Source of the DNA: Flavobacterium alkalisoli
GTDB lineage: Bacteria; Bacteroidota; Bacteroidia; Flavobacteriales; Flavobacteriaceae
Direction: 5' to 3'
NCBI RefSeq assembly: GCF_008000935.1
Contig: NZ_CP042831.1
Span: forward strand, 3,720,001 to 3,784,000
Length of the DNA stretch: 64,000 bases
How positions within the stretch are numbered: position 1 is the first letter of the stretch; each line of letters starts with the position of its first letter. This document shows, one piece after another, positions 8,936-17,730 of this stretch. Both the position numbers and the translations under genes were made by a program. The notes below the pieces were generated by a model. It saw nothing but the letters and a program-made list of their open reading frames with translations. It searched no databases and had not been told where the DNA came from.

Positions 8936-10768
8936 TTAAAGTTTAAGGGTTATATATATATTATAATTTATGCCGGGCATTTGCCTGCTGTCAACATTTA
9001 CATAGTCTGCATTCCAAACATTAAGCACCTGTGCGCCGAGCCTGTATATTTTTGATTTTCCGAAATTATACTCCACGCCCACATTACCTGTATTGTAAGC
9101 GTCTATATTATATCTTGAGTTATTGTCTGATCTTGTAAACACTTCCCCTACATAAAGAAACTGGTAGTAGGCAGATAGTTTTTTATAGTTGTAGGACAGT
9201 GCTCCCGAAGCTTTGTGATAAGGAACATAAATTAGCTGATAGCCTGTGGTTTCATCTTCCGATTTGGTATAACCATACACGGCATTAAATGCAAACCGAT
9301 GGTTATTGAATTCTTTGGTGTATTTAAAGGCAGCTTCAAGGCCATAGGTACGAACCCTGTCTGTGTTCTGTGGTCGCCAAACACTGCCGGTAGGCAGCCA
9401 TCTAAGCATATCCTTAAGCTTAATGTAATATCCGGTAAGGGTTAATGAGGCATTTTTTACTGTAAACTCATTACCTATTTCTCCCTGTACAGAGCTTTCC
9501 GGTTTTAAGTCGGTATTCCCGCTACCCTGCCAGTATAAATCCTGAAAGGTTGGTATCCTGAAGTTTTTGGAGCCGTTTACCCTAACCAGGTAAAAATCGG
9601 AAACCCTGTATCGTACACCTGCCGAATACAATAGCGGACTATCATAATTATTGGTAGCTTCTTTTCTTAAGCCTGCTTCATACAAAAGTTTTTGGGTAAC
9701 CGCATGACTAAATAATAAACTGGCAGAACCAATACTCCTTTCGGCTCCTTCAAGATTAGAACCATACCCTTTGGTTTGTGTAAAATTGAAAACCGAATTA
9801 AGTTTTATCTTATCGTTTATCTGGAACAGAAGGTCGTAGTTACCAATTACCGATTCTGATTTTCCGTAATCATAACCTTCGTCATAAATGTTGTCATAGT
9901 ACTTGTACTTCTCACTCAGGAAAGCCCCCTTAAGCTTAGAGGTAAATCTGCCGTAATTACCTGTCCATTCCAGCATATTACGGGTATTGAGATTGTAGTA
10001 TTTCGTTCTGGTTTCAGAAGGGAAAATAAGCGAGAAATGCCTTTCGCCGTCAAACAGGTAGCTATAAAGGGTAAGGATATTGGTTTGATTGATTTTATAA
10101 CCCACTGTTGCCGAAGCACTATTGTTATAATACTGACCGTTAAGATTATGTCCGTCCTTACCTACATAGTCATAATCGTTATCAGAACTGTTTCGGGTAA
10201 TGCTTAATGCGGCACTAAACTTATCATCGGCAACAGTACCGGTATAGTTAGCCCCAAACGTATTAAAGCTTCCGTAATTTGTCCTTACTGAATTGGTGAA
10301 TTTCTTTTTATACTCCAACTCATTGTTAAGGTGAATACTCCCCCCTATAGCGCTGCTGCCGTAAATAACGCTTCCGCCACCTGCCCTTACATCAATAGCA
10401 TTAAAATCGCGGGTATTAATTACATTAAAATCGGTTTGTCCGTTAAGCTGTGAGTTGATATTAATACCATTCCAAACCACCGCAGTCTGCTGGGCAGTAG
10501 TCCCCCTGAAAGATGGTGAGGATACCATACCCAGCCCGTTTTCCTTGAAATAAACTGTGGTGTTATAATTCAGTAACGAAGTAAGCGACGACTGGTTGAT
10601 ATTGATAACCGAATCGTTAAGGGTTAGTATCGATTGTGTATTCGTAAAGTTTTTTAGTTGGGTGTCCGATATAACCACTTCCTTCAACTGAACAATAGCA
10701 TCCTGTTGCGCCCAAATATACTGGCACAGTAATACTGTAAAAACTAGGATGATCTTTTTAAGCGTCAT
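8936..10768 (-). CDS. btuB: TonB-dependent outer-membrane receptor, probable cobalamin transporter
   Basis: A 610-aa protein: signal peptide ending YIWAQ, a plug domain (about 25-150, with LKEVVISDTQLKN resembling a TonB box region and SFRGTTAQQTAVVWNG), then a 22-strand-type barrel ending in IYITLKL. This size matches BtuB rather than the much longer SusC receptors. The gene begins about 45 nt after a cobalamin riboswitch on the same strand, which points to B12 import. A lipoprotein gene follows in the operon, and a B12-type ABC transporter is divergent. Confidence 0.85.
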   Translation of the reverse strand: MTLKKIILVFTVLLCQYIWAQQDAIVQLKEVVISDTQLKNFTNTQSILTLNDSVININQSSLTSLLNYNTTVYFKENGLGMVSSPSFRGTTAQQTAVVWNGININSQLNGQTDFNVINTRDFNAIDVRAGGGSVIYGSSAIGGSIHLNNELEYKKKFTNSVRTNYGSFNTFGANYTGTVADDKFSAALSITRNSSDNDYDYVGKDGHNLNGQYYNNSASATVGYKINQTNILTLYSYLFDGERHFSLIFPSETRTKYYNLNTRNMLEWTGNYGRFTSKLKGAFLSEKYKYYDNIYDEGYDYGKSESVIGNYDLLFQINDKIKLNSVFNFTQTKGYGSNLEGAERSIGSASLLFSHAVTQKLLYEAGLRKEATNNYDSPLLYSAGVRYRVSDFYLVRVNGSKNFRIPTFQDLYWQGSGNTDLKPESSVQGEIGNEFTVKNASLTLTGYYIKLKDMLRWLPTGSVWRPQNTDRVRTYGLEAAFKYTKEFNNHRFAFNAVYGYTKSEDETTGYQLIYVPYHKASGALSYNYKKLSAYYQFLYVGEVFTRSDNNSRYNIDAYNTGNVGVEYNFGKSKIYRLGAQVLNVWNADYVNVDSRQMPGINYNIYITLKL

Positions 10769-10811
10769 AATTTCCTGAACCTTTTTTCCCGAAGGTTCGA
10801 ATAATTGTTAA

Positions 10812-10985
10812 CTCCTAAGGCAGGTCTCCTGGCTTGCGTACTGTTGTTCACCTTCCCGCCCATACAGGCAGTGGCATGCAGTTAACAACAGCCTCCCAAA
10901 AGGGATAAGCTTACAGTTGCGGGAACAGCTCAGGTATTACACCTGATTCCCTTTTAATGCAGTGTGCTGCCAGCACACTACAACC
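10812..10985 (-). ncRNA. Cobalamin riboswitch
   Basis: Reading the minus strand, the element has a 5' hairpin made of AGTGTGCTG / CAGCACACT (10962-10980), the B12-box core GCCACTGCC (10867-10875), GGGAAGG (10851-10857) and the diagnostic 3' block AAGCCAGGAGACCTGCC (10819-10835). These occur in the order and spacing of the AdoCbl riboswitch family. It sits between a promoter-like site and the TonB receptor start at 10768, so it should switch off receptor and lipoprotein synthesis when cobalamin is abundant. Confidence 0.93.
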
Positions 10986-10997
10986 TTAAGTTGGGTG

Positions 10998-11032
10998 CAA
11001 ATATAGGATTTATATTGAAATTTATACATTTG
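10998..11032. promoter_or_regulatory. Divergent promoter -7 elements of the B12 locus
   Basis: CAAATATA at 10998-11005 is TATATTTG on the minus strand, a perfect Bacteroidota -7 box just before the riboswitch. TACATTTG at 11025-11032 on the plus strand also fits TAnnTTTG and lies 20 nt before the substrate-binding protein gene. No convincing -33 TTTG was found for either, hence the moderate confidence. Confidence 0.4.
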
Positions 11033-11051
11033 CAGCAGTTTAATATTTGTT

Positions 11052-12191
11052 ATGAAAATCCTACACTACCCAATTATTGCTTTTTTACTGTTGCTTGCAA
11101 CAGGCTGTAAAAAAGAGCAAAAAACGACTGATAAAACCGCTTCAACTGTTGAAAATTCAGTTACTTATGCAAACGGACTGGAGATATACAAATACAACGG
11201 ATTTTCTATAGTTAAGGTTACAAATCCGTGGCCGGATGCCGAGGAAAGCTATACTTATGTAATGCAGCAAAAAGGCGGCGCAGTGCCCGATAGCCTTAAA
11301 AAATATATGGTACTTGAGGTACCTTTGCAATCGGTTGTGGTAACTTCAACCACACATATCCCCTCACTGGAAATGCTTGGGGTAGAAAATACTCTGGTAG
11401 GCTTTGCCCATACCGATTATGTTTCGAGCGAAAAGACCAGAAAACGTATTGACGAAGGCTTTGTTAAGGATGTAGGTGTAAACGAAAGCATAAACACCGA
11501 AATAATGATAGATCTTGCTCCAGATGCTATTGTAGGCTTTAGTATCAGTAGCAATAACAAGTCGATGAATACGCTTGAAAAAAGCGGACTGAAAGTATTA
11601 TACAACGGCGACTGGACAGAGCAGAATCCGTTAGGAAAAGCAGAGTGGATTAAGTTTTTCGGGGCTTTGTACGGTATGGATGACAAAGCAGACGAACTGT
11701 TTAAACAAATAGAAAAAGATTACCTTGAGGCTAAGGAAATTGCCAAGCAGGCAACAGACAGGCCAACTGTTCTTGGCGGGGCTATTTATCAGGATCACTG
11801 GTACCTGCCACAGGGCGACAGCTGGGCAGCATTATTTTTAAAAGATGCCAATGCTGATTACCTTTGGAAAGATTCTAAAGGAACCGGTAGCCTTAGCCTG
11901 TCGTTAGAAACGGTACTGGATAAAGCTCAGGATGCAGAATACTGGATTGGCCCAAGCCATTTCACGTCGTTACAGGAAATGACAGACAGTAATCCGCATT
12001 ACGGGCAATTCAGGGCGTTTAAGGAGCAAAAGGTATACTCCTTTAGCAGTAAAAAAGGACCTACGGGCGGAGTGATTTATTATGAGCTTTCGGCAAACAG
12101 GCCAGACCTTGTACTTAAAGACCTTATAAAAATATTACACCCGGGATTACTTACAGACCATAAACTTGAGTTTTTTGAACAACTTAAATAA
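11052..12191 (+). CDS. btuF: ABC transporter substrate-binding lipoprotein, BtuF-like
   Basis: A 379-aa protein with lipobox LLATGC (Cys19). The body is a class III periplasmic-binding protein of the BtuF/FhuD type, with VVVTSTTHIPSLEMLG and VLGGAIYQDHWYLPQGDSWA as recognisable stretches. It captures the ligand in the periplasm for the following permease and ATPase. Cobalamin is inferred from the divergent riboswitch-controlled receptor; haem or siderophore relatives cannot be excluded from the sequence alone. Confidence 0.82.
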   Translation: MKILHYPIIAFLLLLATGCKKEQKTTDKTASTVENSVTYANGLEIYKYNGFSIVKVTNPWPDAEESYTYVMQQKGGAVPDSLKKYMVLEVPLQSVVVTSTTHIPSLEMLGVENTLVGFAHTDYVSSEKTRKRIDEGFVKDVGVNESINTEIMIDLAPDAIVGFSISSNNKSMNTLEKSGLKVLYNGDWTEQNPLGKAEWIKFFGALYGMDDKADELFKQIEKDYLEAKEIAKQATDRPTVLGGAIYQDHWYLPQGDSWAALFLKDANADYLWKDSKGTGSLSLSLETVLDKAQDAEYWIGPSHFTSLQEMTDSNPHYGQFRAFKEQKVYSFSSKKGPTGGVIYYELSANRPDLVLKDLIKILHPGLLTDHKLEFFEQLK

Positions 12192-12197
12192 TTTGCC

Positions 12198-13229
12198 TTG
12201 CTGTACACCAAACGATATACATTACTTTTTTCCTTACTGGGTATAGCCCTAGTAGCTGTATTTTTGGTAAACATCAGCCTGGGGTCGGTAAACATACCTG
12301 TAAAGGATGTGGTGCAAAGCCTGCTAGGTAACGGTGCTTCTAAATCTACCTGGGAATATATTATCGTTAACTACAGGCTGCCTAAGGCCATTACCGCAGT
12401 TATTGTGGGCATGGGGCTTTCTGTAGGCGGACTTTTAATGCAAACGCTTTTCCGTAACCCGCTTGCCGGTCCTAATGTGTTGGGGTTAAGCTCAGGAGCG
12501 AGCCTTATGGTGGCGATGGTTATTTTAGGCGGAGGTATTGTTCCTGTTGTGGGTAGTTTTTTCTCTTCCGCTTACGGACTTGTACTTGCCTCTACCCTTG
12601 GTAGCTTCATGGTATTGCTGGCTGTACTTTTAGTTGCCCAAAAACTAAAAGATACCATGGCGATACTTATTGTAGGCCTCATGTTTGGCAGTTTTGCCAG
12701 TGCTATAGTTGGGGTATTAAGTTATTTTAGTAATGCCGAACAGTTACAAAAATTCACCTTTTGGGCATTAGGCAGTTTAGGTAACCTTTCGTGGGAAAAC
12801 ATTGCCATACTTTCGGCGACCTGTATTATTGGTTTACTTATGGCAGTTGCCTGTATAAAACCATTAAATGCCATGCTATTAGGTGAGCGCTATGCACGTA
12901 GCATGGGTATCAACTTTAGCAGAACCCGCTTCATCATTATATTATCCACCAGTATCATAACCGGCTGTGTTACTGCTTTTGCAGGGCCTATTGCCTTTAT
13001 AGGACTTGCGGTACCGCACATGGCAAAATTGTTATTTAAAACAAGTAGCCACATGGTGTTGTTTTGGGCAACACTGCTTGCAGGTGCTATTATTATGCTT
13101 ATTTGTGATACCGTTACACAATGGCCGGGCAGTAGCTTTGTATTGCCTATAAATGCTATAACCTCTATTATTGGTGCACCTATAGTTATATGGCTGCTAT
13201 TCAGGAAAAAGAAAGGAGCTTTCAGTTAA
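12198..13229 (+). CDS. btuC: FecCD/BtuC-type ABC permease
   Basis: A 343-aa integral membrane protein with 8-10 hydrophobic spans. Family blocks include NYRLPKAITAVIVGMGLSVG, TLFRNPLAGPNVLGLSSGA and GPIAFIGLAVPHMAK. No ATG precedes the first span: the frame starts at TTG (12198), 6 nt after the upstream stop, and a TTG start is proposed. Middle gene of btuF-btuC-btuD. Confidence 0.88.
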   Translation: MLYTKRYTLLFSLLGIALVAVFLVNISLGSVNIPVKDVVQSLLGNGASKSTWEYIIVNYRLPKAITAVIVGMGLSVGGLLMQTLFRNPLAGPNVLGLSSGASLMVAMVILGGGIVPVVGSFFSSAYGLVLASTLGSFMVLLAVLLVAQKLKDTMAILIVGLMFGSFASAIVGVLSYFSNAEQLQKFTFWALGSLGNLSWENIAILSATCIIGLLMAVACIKPLNAMLLGERYARSMGINFSRTRFIIILSTSIITGCVTAFAGPIAFIGLAVPHMAKLLFKTSSHMVLFWATLLAGAIIMLICDTVTQWPGSSFVLPINAITSIIGAPIVIWLLFRKKKGAFS

Positions 13230-13231
13230 AA

Positions 13232-14020
13232 ATGAGCAGTATGGAAAAAGTTTTAACCGCAAACGGATTGAGCATTGGCTACCCTGAAAAAAAATCGGGA
13301 GCGGTAATAGCCCATGATATAAACCTTAACCTTACAAAAGGAAGCCTTACTGCGCTTATTGGTGCAAACGGAATAGGTAAGTCTACCCTTTTGCGTACAC
13401 TTACTGCCATACAAAAACCCATAGCAGGAAACATACATTTAAACGGAAGGGAACTGACTTCTTACCATGCAAAAGAACTGGCCCAAAACCTGAGTATAGT
13501 GCTAACGGAGAGCCTGCCGCCAAGCAACCTTACCGTTTTTGAACTTATCGCTTTAGGAAGACAGCCTTATACCAACTGGCTGGGAACACTTTCTCAAGAG
13601 GATATTACACAGGTAACCAAGGCCATACAGCTTACACAAATTGAGCATCTTGCCGATAAAAAGCATCATGAAATAAGCGATGGGCAATTACAAAAAGTGC
13701 TTATAGCACGTGCCCTGGCTCAGGATACGCCCATAATAATTCTCGACGAACCCACTACCCACCTTGACCTTCTGCATAAGGTAAGCCTGCTTCGCCTATT
13801 AAAACGGTTAACGGCAGAAACGGATAAGTGTATACTTTACTCTACCCATGATTTGGATTTGGCTTTGCAGTTAAGCAGTAACATTATTGTAATGACCCCT
13901 CAGGAAGTAATTCAGGATACACCTGCTAATTTAATTAGCAAAAAAGTATTTGACCGTTTATTTAACGACGACAGTATTACTTTTGATGAAGAAAAGGGTG
14001 GTTTTATTGTAAAGGATTAG
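13232..14020 (+). CDS. btuD: ABC transporter ATP-binding protein, BtuD-like
   Basis: The start is set at 13232 (MSSMEK), 2 nt after the permease stop; the longer frame overlaps the permease by 40 nt. Walker A is GANGIGKST, the signature is ISDGQLQKVLIARALA (D in place of the second G of LSGGQ), Walker B is PIIILDEPTTHLD, and the H-loop His lies in YSTHDLD. It energises uptake through the BtuC-like permease. Its stop overlaps the stop of the convergent next gene by 4 nt. Confidence 0.9.
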   Translation: MSSMEKVLTANGLSIGYPEKKSGAVIAHDINLNLTKGSLTALIGANGIGKSTLLRTLTAIQKPIAGNIHLNGRELTSYHAKELAQNLSIVLTESLPPSNLTVFELIALGRQPYTNWLGTLSQEDITQVTKAIQLTQIEHLADKKHHEISDGQLQKVLIARALAQDTPIIILDEPTTHLDLLHKVSLLRLLKRLTAETDKCILYSTHDLDLALQLSSNIIVMTPQEVIQDTPANLISKKVFDRLFNDDSITFDEEKGGFIVKD

Positions 14021-14397
14021 TCTTCGTCAATACTCTCTTCTGTTTCCTCTTCATATTCATCATCTGAATCTTCATAAAAAGGATCGGGTTCAAAATCAGT
14101 CCTGTTACTGTAAATAAACTGAAACTCCCCTAAAGGGTTACCATAGTAAAACTCATTATCACTAACTACCTTAACGTAGTTTTCTTTATCATACACGTCA
14201 TAAAACAAGCCATCCTCTCCTTTTTTGTATAAATTAGTACCTTCGGTAATATATTCAAATATCACTTCGGAATCAGTCTGACTTACTTTTATCTGATCTA
14301 TACCATCTATTGTGGTATAAATGCCGGGTACCAGCGTTTGTGCAACGCCAACAACAGCATTCAGCAAAAACAACACTACTAAAACAGCCTTTGCCAT
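14017..14397 (-). CDS. Exported hypothetical protein with acidic tail
   Basis: The start is chosen at 14397, which gives MAKAVLVVLFLLNAVVGVAQ, a signal peptide. A frame from 14460 would place an extra hydrophobic segment before it. The mature part of about 106 residues is rich in beta-type sequence and ends in a strongly acidic tail (EDSDDEYEEETEESIDED). Not recognised. It is convergent with and overlaps btuD by 4 nt, with no room for a separate terminator. Confidence 0.6.
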   Translation of the reverse strand: MAKAVLVVLFLLNAVVGVAQTLVPGIYTTIDGIDQIKVSQTDSEVIFEYITEGTNLYKKGEDGLFYDVYDKENYVKVVSDNEFYYGNPLGEFQFIYSNRTDFEPDPFYEDSDDEYEEETEESIDED

Positions 14398-14553
14398 AGT
14401 AAGAAATTTATGGGTTATCCTATCAAAGATAACGCAAAAACCAGCCCATAAAATACCCATTACTAAGTATTTTTCTTACGCCTTTTAACAAAAGGTAAAC
14501 ATAGCCCCGCTTATAATTTCTGTAACTTTACTATAAATCAAAATCTAAATATT

Positions 14554-14814
14554 ATGGCTAATCAGTTTACAGTAAAATATCCGGGTGATAAAACCGAACT
14601 ACTCAACAAGATAAAGAGTACCGTAGGCGATAAAGGCAATTTAGCCGGAAACGACCAAACCGGTAATTTTGAAGGCAATACCCCACTGGGGAAATTTGCA
14701 GGAACCTACTCTATAGAAGGTGACGACATCACCATAAGCATAGACAAAAAACCTTTGCTGATATCTAACAGCAGGATACAGGAAGAATTTGAAAAGGCTC
14801 TTAAAAATTCCTGA
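14554..14814 (+). CDS. Small conserved hypothetical protein
   Basis: An 86-aa soluble protein (MANQFTVKYPGDKTELLNKI...) with no signal peptide, glycine-rich in the middle. The pattern of short strands with a C-terminal amphipathic helix (EEFEKALKNS) suggests a compact alpha/beta fold. It lies 1 nt before the next gene and is probably co-transcribed with it. Not recognised. Confidence 0.6.
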   Translation: MANQFTVKYPGDKTELLNKIKSTVGDKGNLAGNDQTGNFEGNTPLGKFAGTYSIEGDDITISIDKKPLLISNSRIQEEFEKALKNS

Positions 14815-14815
14815 T

Positions 14816-15322
14816 ATGAGGATAACCTTACTATTACTCTTTTTTTATTGTGTTGCATGGGCACAGCCTCCGGTAATGGAATTGCAGTCTTATGGATTTG
14901 ATCCAATAGAAGTAAGTATACCCAGCATCCCTAATGACAAACTTATAAAGCTTACACAAAGTTGGGCCAGGGAGTATAACTTTGGCAAAAATACTGTTGA
15001 TATTACTGAAGTGACAGACAACTCATTAACCATAAGCTCTTTTAAAAAGAATGCATTTTACTACCGTAACTATGGGGAGGTTTTTTATTTCAGGATACAT
15101 TACAACATGAAAATCGAGTTTAGCCAAAACAGCTACAGGCTAAGTTTTAATGTTGATGATATTTATACCGATGGCAACGTACTTATAGAATATAAGCTAC
15201 CGGACTATTTTGATTCCTCAGGAAAGCTGAAGGACGGATACAGCGCACTAGATGATTCGCTTGAAAAAACAGTTAATAATATAGTGCAGTCACACTACGA
15301 TTTTATTGTCAACTACAGGTAG
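14816..15322 (+). CDS. Exported protein, DUF4468-like
   Basis: Starting at 14816 the protein is 168 aa with signal peptide MRITLLLLFFYCVAWA. The frame also allows 14789, which would overlap the previous gene and spoil the signal. The mature part (LTQSWAREYNFGKNTVDITE, then FRIHYNMKIEFSQNSYR) resembles the DUF4468 TBP-like fold found in exported Bacteroidota proteins. The family match is from memory and tentative. Confidence 0.62.
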   Translation: MRITLLLLFFYCVAWAQPPVMELQSYGFDPIEVSIPSIPNDKLIKLTQSWAREYNFGKNTVDITEVTDNSLTISSFKKNAFYYRNYGEVFYFRIHYNMKIEFSQNSYRLSFNVDDIYTDGNVLIEYKLPDYFDSSGKLKDGYSALDDSLEKTVNNIVQSHYDFIVNYR

Positions 15323-15403
15323 CGCTAAGGCTTTGTTAAATGGCTTTTGTTTTTGTGATGTAAGTGGTAATATTATGACAGAATAACCTAAAAATCAATT
15401 GCT

Positions 15404-15811
15404 ATGACACAGGGAGGAACAGATGACCCAAAAGATTTAGGGTCTAAAAAAATTGACAACAGGGAAAAAATGAGTCCTAAAAATGAAGGCTTTAGCGGCG
15501 AGAACCTGCCCAATAATTATGACCCTTCTAAAAGGAAACTAAAACCCGAAGTTGAAAAAGATGAGGAAGGCAACATGGAGATACAAAAACGTGCCCGAGA
15601 TGTAGATGAGGAAAATGCAGTGCCCGTAAGCCAAAGTGATAAAACTACTCGCGACAATGGTAGAGTAATAGACAAAAGCCGCGGTACTGCCAATGAGGCC
15701 GAAGATATGGAAACAGCAGAAAACCGCGATTTCAATTCGGATACGGAAGAGGACAGATACCCGTCTTCACATCCTGAAAACAAACGCAATCGAGGAAATA
15801 TGGACACATAA
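15404..15811 (+). CDS. Very hydrophilic, probably disordered small protein
   Basis: A 135-aa protein almost without hydrophobic residues, rich in D, E, K, R and N, with no signal peptide. It resembles other flavobacterial stress-associated hydrophilic proteins only in composition. It ends at a strong terminator. Its last 37 codons (from base 15,701) are repeated at 36,770-36,880 because the left edge of the triplicated block falls inside this gene. Confidence 0.6.
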   Translation: MTQGGTDDPKDLGSKKIDNREKMSPKNEGFSGENLPNNYDPSKRKLKPEVEKDEEGNMEIQKRARDVDEENAVPVSQSDKTTRDNGRVIDKSRGTANEAEDMETAENRDFNSDTEEDRYPSSHPENKRNRGNMDT

Positions 15812-15840
15812 AAAAGCAGGATAAAATCCTGCTTTTTTTT
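15811..15840. terminator. Bidirectional intrinsic terminator
   Basis: Arms AAAAAGCAGGAT and ATCCTGCTTTTT around AAA. Between the convergent hydrophilic-protein gene and yceI-like gene. Repeated at 36,880-36,909. Confidence 0.82.
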
Positions 15841-16382
15841 TAATTATAATCGGTTTCCTTTACGAATTGTATGTTAGCATGCATTTTAATTTCTTCTCCC
15901 AATACCAGTCCGCCTGCTTCTGTAGTATCGTTAGAATGTATATCAAAATCATTACGGTTTACTTCTCCGGTTATATCAAAGCCGGCTCTCATATTTCCAA
16001 AGCCGTCTTTAGCTTCTCCACCAAATAATACTTTAAAGGTTATTGGTCTTGTAATGCCTTTTATGGTTATGTTACCGGTAAGGTCATACCTATCCCCATC
16101 AATGTGATTAAAAGATTGAGACACAAACTCCATTTCAGGATAGTAATCAGCATTAAAGAAATCGGCTGACTTTAAGTGTTCATCCCTTTCTACATTATTG
16201 GTGTCTACACTGTAAACATCAACAGTAAGTTTAAACTCGGCATCGGTAAAATCATCCTTACCGGCATACATGGTACCTGAAAACGCCCTGAAATACCCTG
16301 AGATATTTGCTATAACCAAATGCCTTATCTTAAACTGTATATCAGAATGGGATAGATCCAGTATCCATTTTGCTCTTTCCAT
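15840..16382 (-). CDS. YceI-family protein (copy 1)
   Basis: A 180-aa lipocalin-like YceI domain running the full length: WILDLSHSDIQFKIRHL at the start, ERDEHLKSADFFNADYYPEM in the middle, and GNITIKGITRPITFKV plus EVNRNDFDI toward the end. Family members bind isoprenoid-type lipids or are induced by stress. There is no signal peptide, so it should be cytosolic. A paralogue lies at 54,861-55,391. Identical in copy 3; truncated in copy 2. Confidence 0.85.
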   Translation of the reverse strand: MERAKWILDLSHSDIQFKIRHLVIANISGYFRAFSGTMYAGKDDFTDAEFKLTVDVYSVDTNNVERDEHLKSADFFNADYYPEMEFVSQSFNHIDGDRYDLTGNITIKGITRPITFKVLFGGEAKDGFGNMRAGFDITGEVNRNDFDIHSNDTTEAGGLVLGEEIKMHANIQFVKETDYN

Positions 16383-16687
16383 AGTAGTATGTTCATTTTT
16401 AAAATTGGTTAATATGCATTTTTAGTTTCCTTTTTATAAGGATAACCTTATAATACAACTACTAATTTACTCACTATTACCCCCTCTTTTACAACTATTT
16501 AAGTGAATTGTTTGTTAAACTTTCCTTTACAATTGCTAAGACTCTAAATGTTAATATGCTTTATATAGCGCGCTTCCGCATAGTGTTAAAGCTTTTTCTA
16601 ACATTTCCCGTAAAAAGTAGTGTTAATTGGCTACTGTAGCCAGTATATAGTGGCGAACTTTGTATATAACCAAAAAATAAAAGAGTT
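16383..16687. other. 305-bp intergenic region with short palindromes
   Basis: No coding frame is convincing. It holds TTATAAGG / CCTTATAA arms around ATAA (16,434-16,453) and TGGCTA / TAGCCA around CTG near 16,630, both possible protein-binding sites between the divergent yceI-like gene and the small-protein pair. It is repeated at 36,020-36,324 (inverted) and 37,452-37,756. Confidence 0.4.
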
Positions 16688-16852
16688 ATGGGACATAATG
16701 AAGAAGACCAAAGACAAACTCCCGCTCCTAAAGTTTCAAGTGGGGAAGATTTGAGTGAAACTGACATTAAAGGAACAAAAAAATATGTTTCTGAAGCTGA
16801 AAAGGTCTCAGAAAGAAAGGAAAGAGAAAACAACAATAATAATTCAAACTAA
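16688..16852 (+). CDS. 54-aa hydrophilic protein (copy 1)
   Basis: ATG at 16,688 to TAA at 16,850-16,852: begins MGHNEEDQRQTPAPKVSSG and ends in an asparagine run. Highly charged with no hydrophobic segment. It ends 6 nt before the next hydrophilic-protein gene, and its reading frame is kept in all three copies. Small size limits certainty; the two-gene arrangement and preserved spacing support it. Confidence 0.55.
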   Translation: MGHNEEDQRQTPAPKVSSGEDLSETDIKGTKKYVSEAEKVSERKERENNNNNSN

Positions 16853-16858
16853 CATATT

Positions 16859-17206
16859 ATGACTGATAAAAATGAAAATACCGGTCATTTAGGAAACAAG
16901 TCCGACGAGCCTGTAAGGGCAAGGGGACGTAATGCTGACCGTAGGGAATATTGGGAAAGGGACAACAGGTCCTCTACAGAACGTAACCTTGACGATGCAA
17001 GGCAAATGCACTCCAGAACTTTTAATGAAGATGAAGGCACATGGCGCGAAGAACGCAGGGCTAAAGGAGATACAGACCGTAACTGGAATGAAAGTGATCA
17101 GATGCAGCGCAGCCCCGGCAGAGACATTGATGAGGAAAGAAGAACGCACGGACGTTATAATGATGACGAACAACATTATGACCACGACGACCGAAGAAAT
17201 ATCTAG
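16859..17206 (+). CDS. 115-aa hydrophilic, Arg/Asp-rich protein (copy 1)
   Basis: A soluble, low-complexity protein with many R, D, E, N and H residues (for example RNADRREYWERDNRSS and YNDDEQHYDHDDRRNI). No signal peptide or known domain. Probably disordered; composition recalls general-stress hydrophilins, but no function can be assigned. Followed by a terminator. Confidence 0.6.
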   Translation: MTDKNENTGHLGNKSDEPVRARGRNADRREYWERDNRSSTERNLDDARQMHSRTFNEDEGTWREERRAKGDTDRNWNESDQMQRSPGRDIDEERRTHGRYNDDEQHYDHDDRRNI

Positions 17207-17256
17207 GAGTTAGAGAAAGATTTTTTTGTGTGGGGTTCCAACCCTAATTCTATGTA

Positions 17257-17288
17257 AGAAGCCTGCTTTTAGAGCAGGCTTTTTTTTA
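17257..17288. terminator. Bidirectional intrinsic terminator
   Basis: AAGCCTGCT / AGCAGGCTT arms with a T run, between convergent genes. Repeated at 35,419-35,450 and 38,327-38,358. Confidence 0.8.
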
Positions 17289-17290
17289 TT

Positions 17291-17725
17291 TTATACCCTG
17301 TTATTATCGGGTTTCCAGTTTCTAACCGATTTCTTTATAGAATTTGGCGACAGGTTCTCGTCTATTGCCCTTTGCAATAAGGCGGGAAGCTCATCATCGG
17401 GAGCAAAACGAAGCGCAAAAAGCTGTCCTTTGCTAAGATTCTCTTCATAAGGCTCCAGCCTGTTGCCGGTAGTTGCATAATAACGGTAACGCAGTTCCAG
17501 TAAAACTATCCTGTCCTGCAGCGTTAAGGCATAATGTTGCCTTAGCATAAAGCTTACCAGTGTAACCGATAAAAAAAGAAGGAACATAAATAGCCATATA
17601 AGCCAGTCTTCGTTATTAAAAGCATATCCTACACAAATACCCATTAATAAAATCATTACAGGGTAAAACACAAAATGGTGCGGTGTGTAAAAACGTATAT
17701 GATTTGTATAGTTCTGTTCTTTCAT
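17291..17725 (-). CDS. DUF6526-like membrane protein (copy 1)
   Basis: A 144-aa protein with two adjacent membrane spans (about 18-36 and 41-60) and a charged cytosolic C-terminus (LRYRYYATTGNRLEPYEENL, then LPALLQRAIDENLSP). Matches a Bacteroidota two-TM family of unknown role. It lies 5 nt downstream of the amidase gene on the same strand. Confidence 0.7.
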   Translation of the reverse strand: MKEQNYTNHIRFYTPHHFVFYPVMILLMGICVGYAFNNEDWLIWLFMFLLFLSVTLVSFMLRQHYALTLQDRIVLLELRYRYYATTGNRLEPYEENLSKGQLFALRFAPDDELPALLQRAIDENLSPNSIKKSVRNWKPDNNRV

Positions 17726-17730
17726 GATAA

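Noticed and set aside
16561..16836. A 91-codon minus-strand frame rich in Ser, Leu and Phe
   Set aside because: It is antisense to the 54-aa gene and intergenic region, with composition typical of an out-of-frame shadow.
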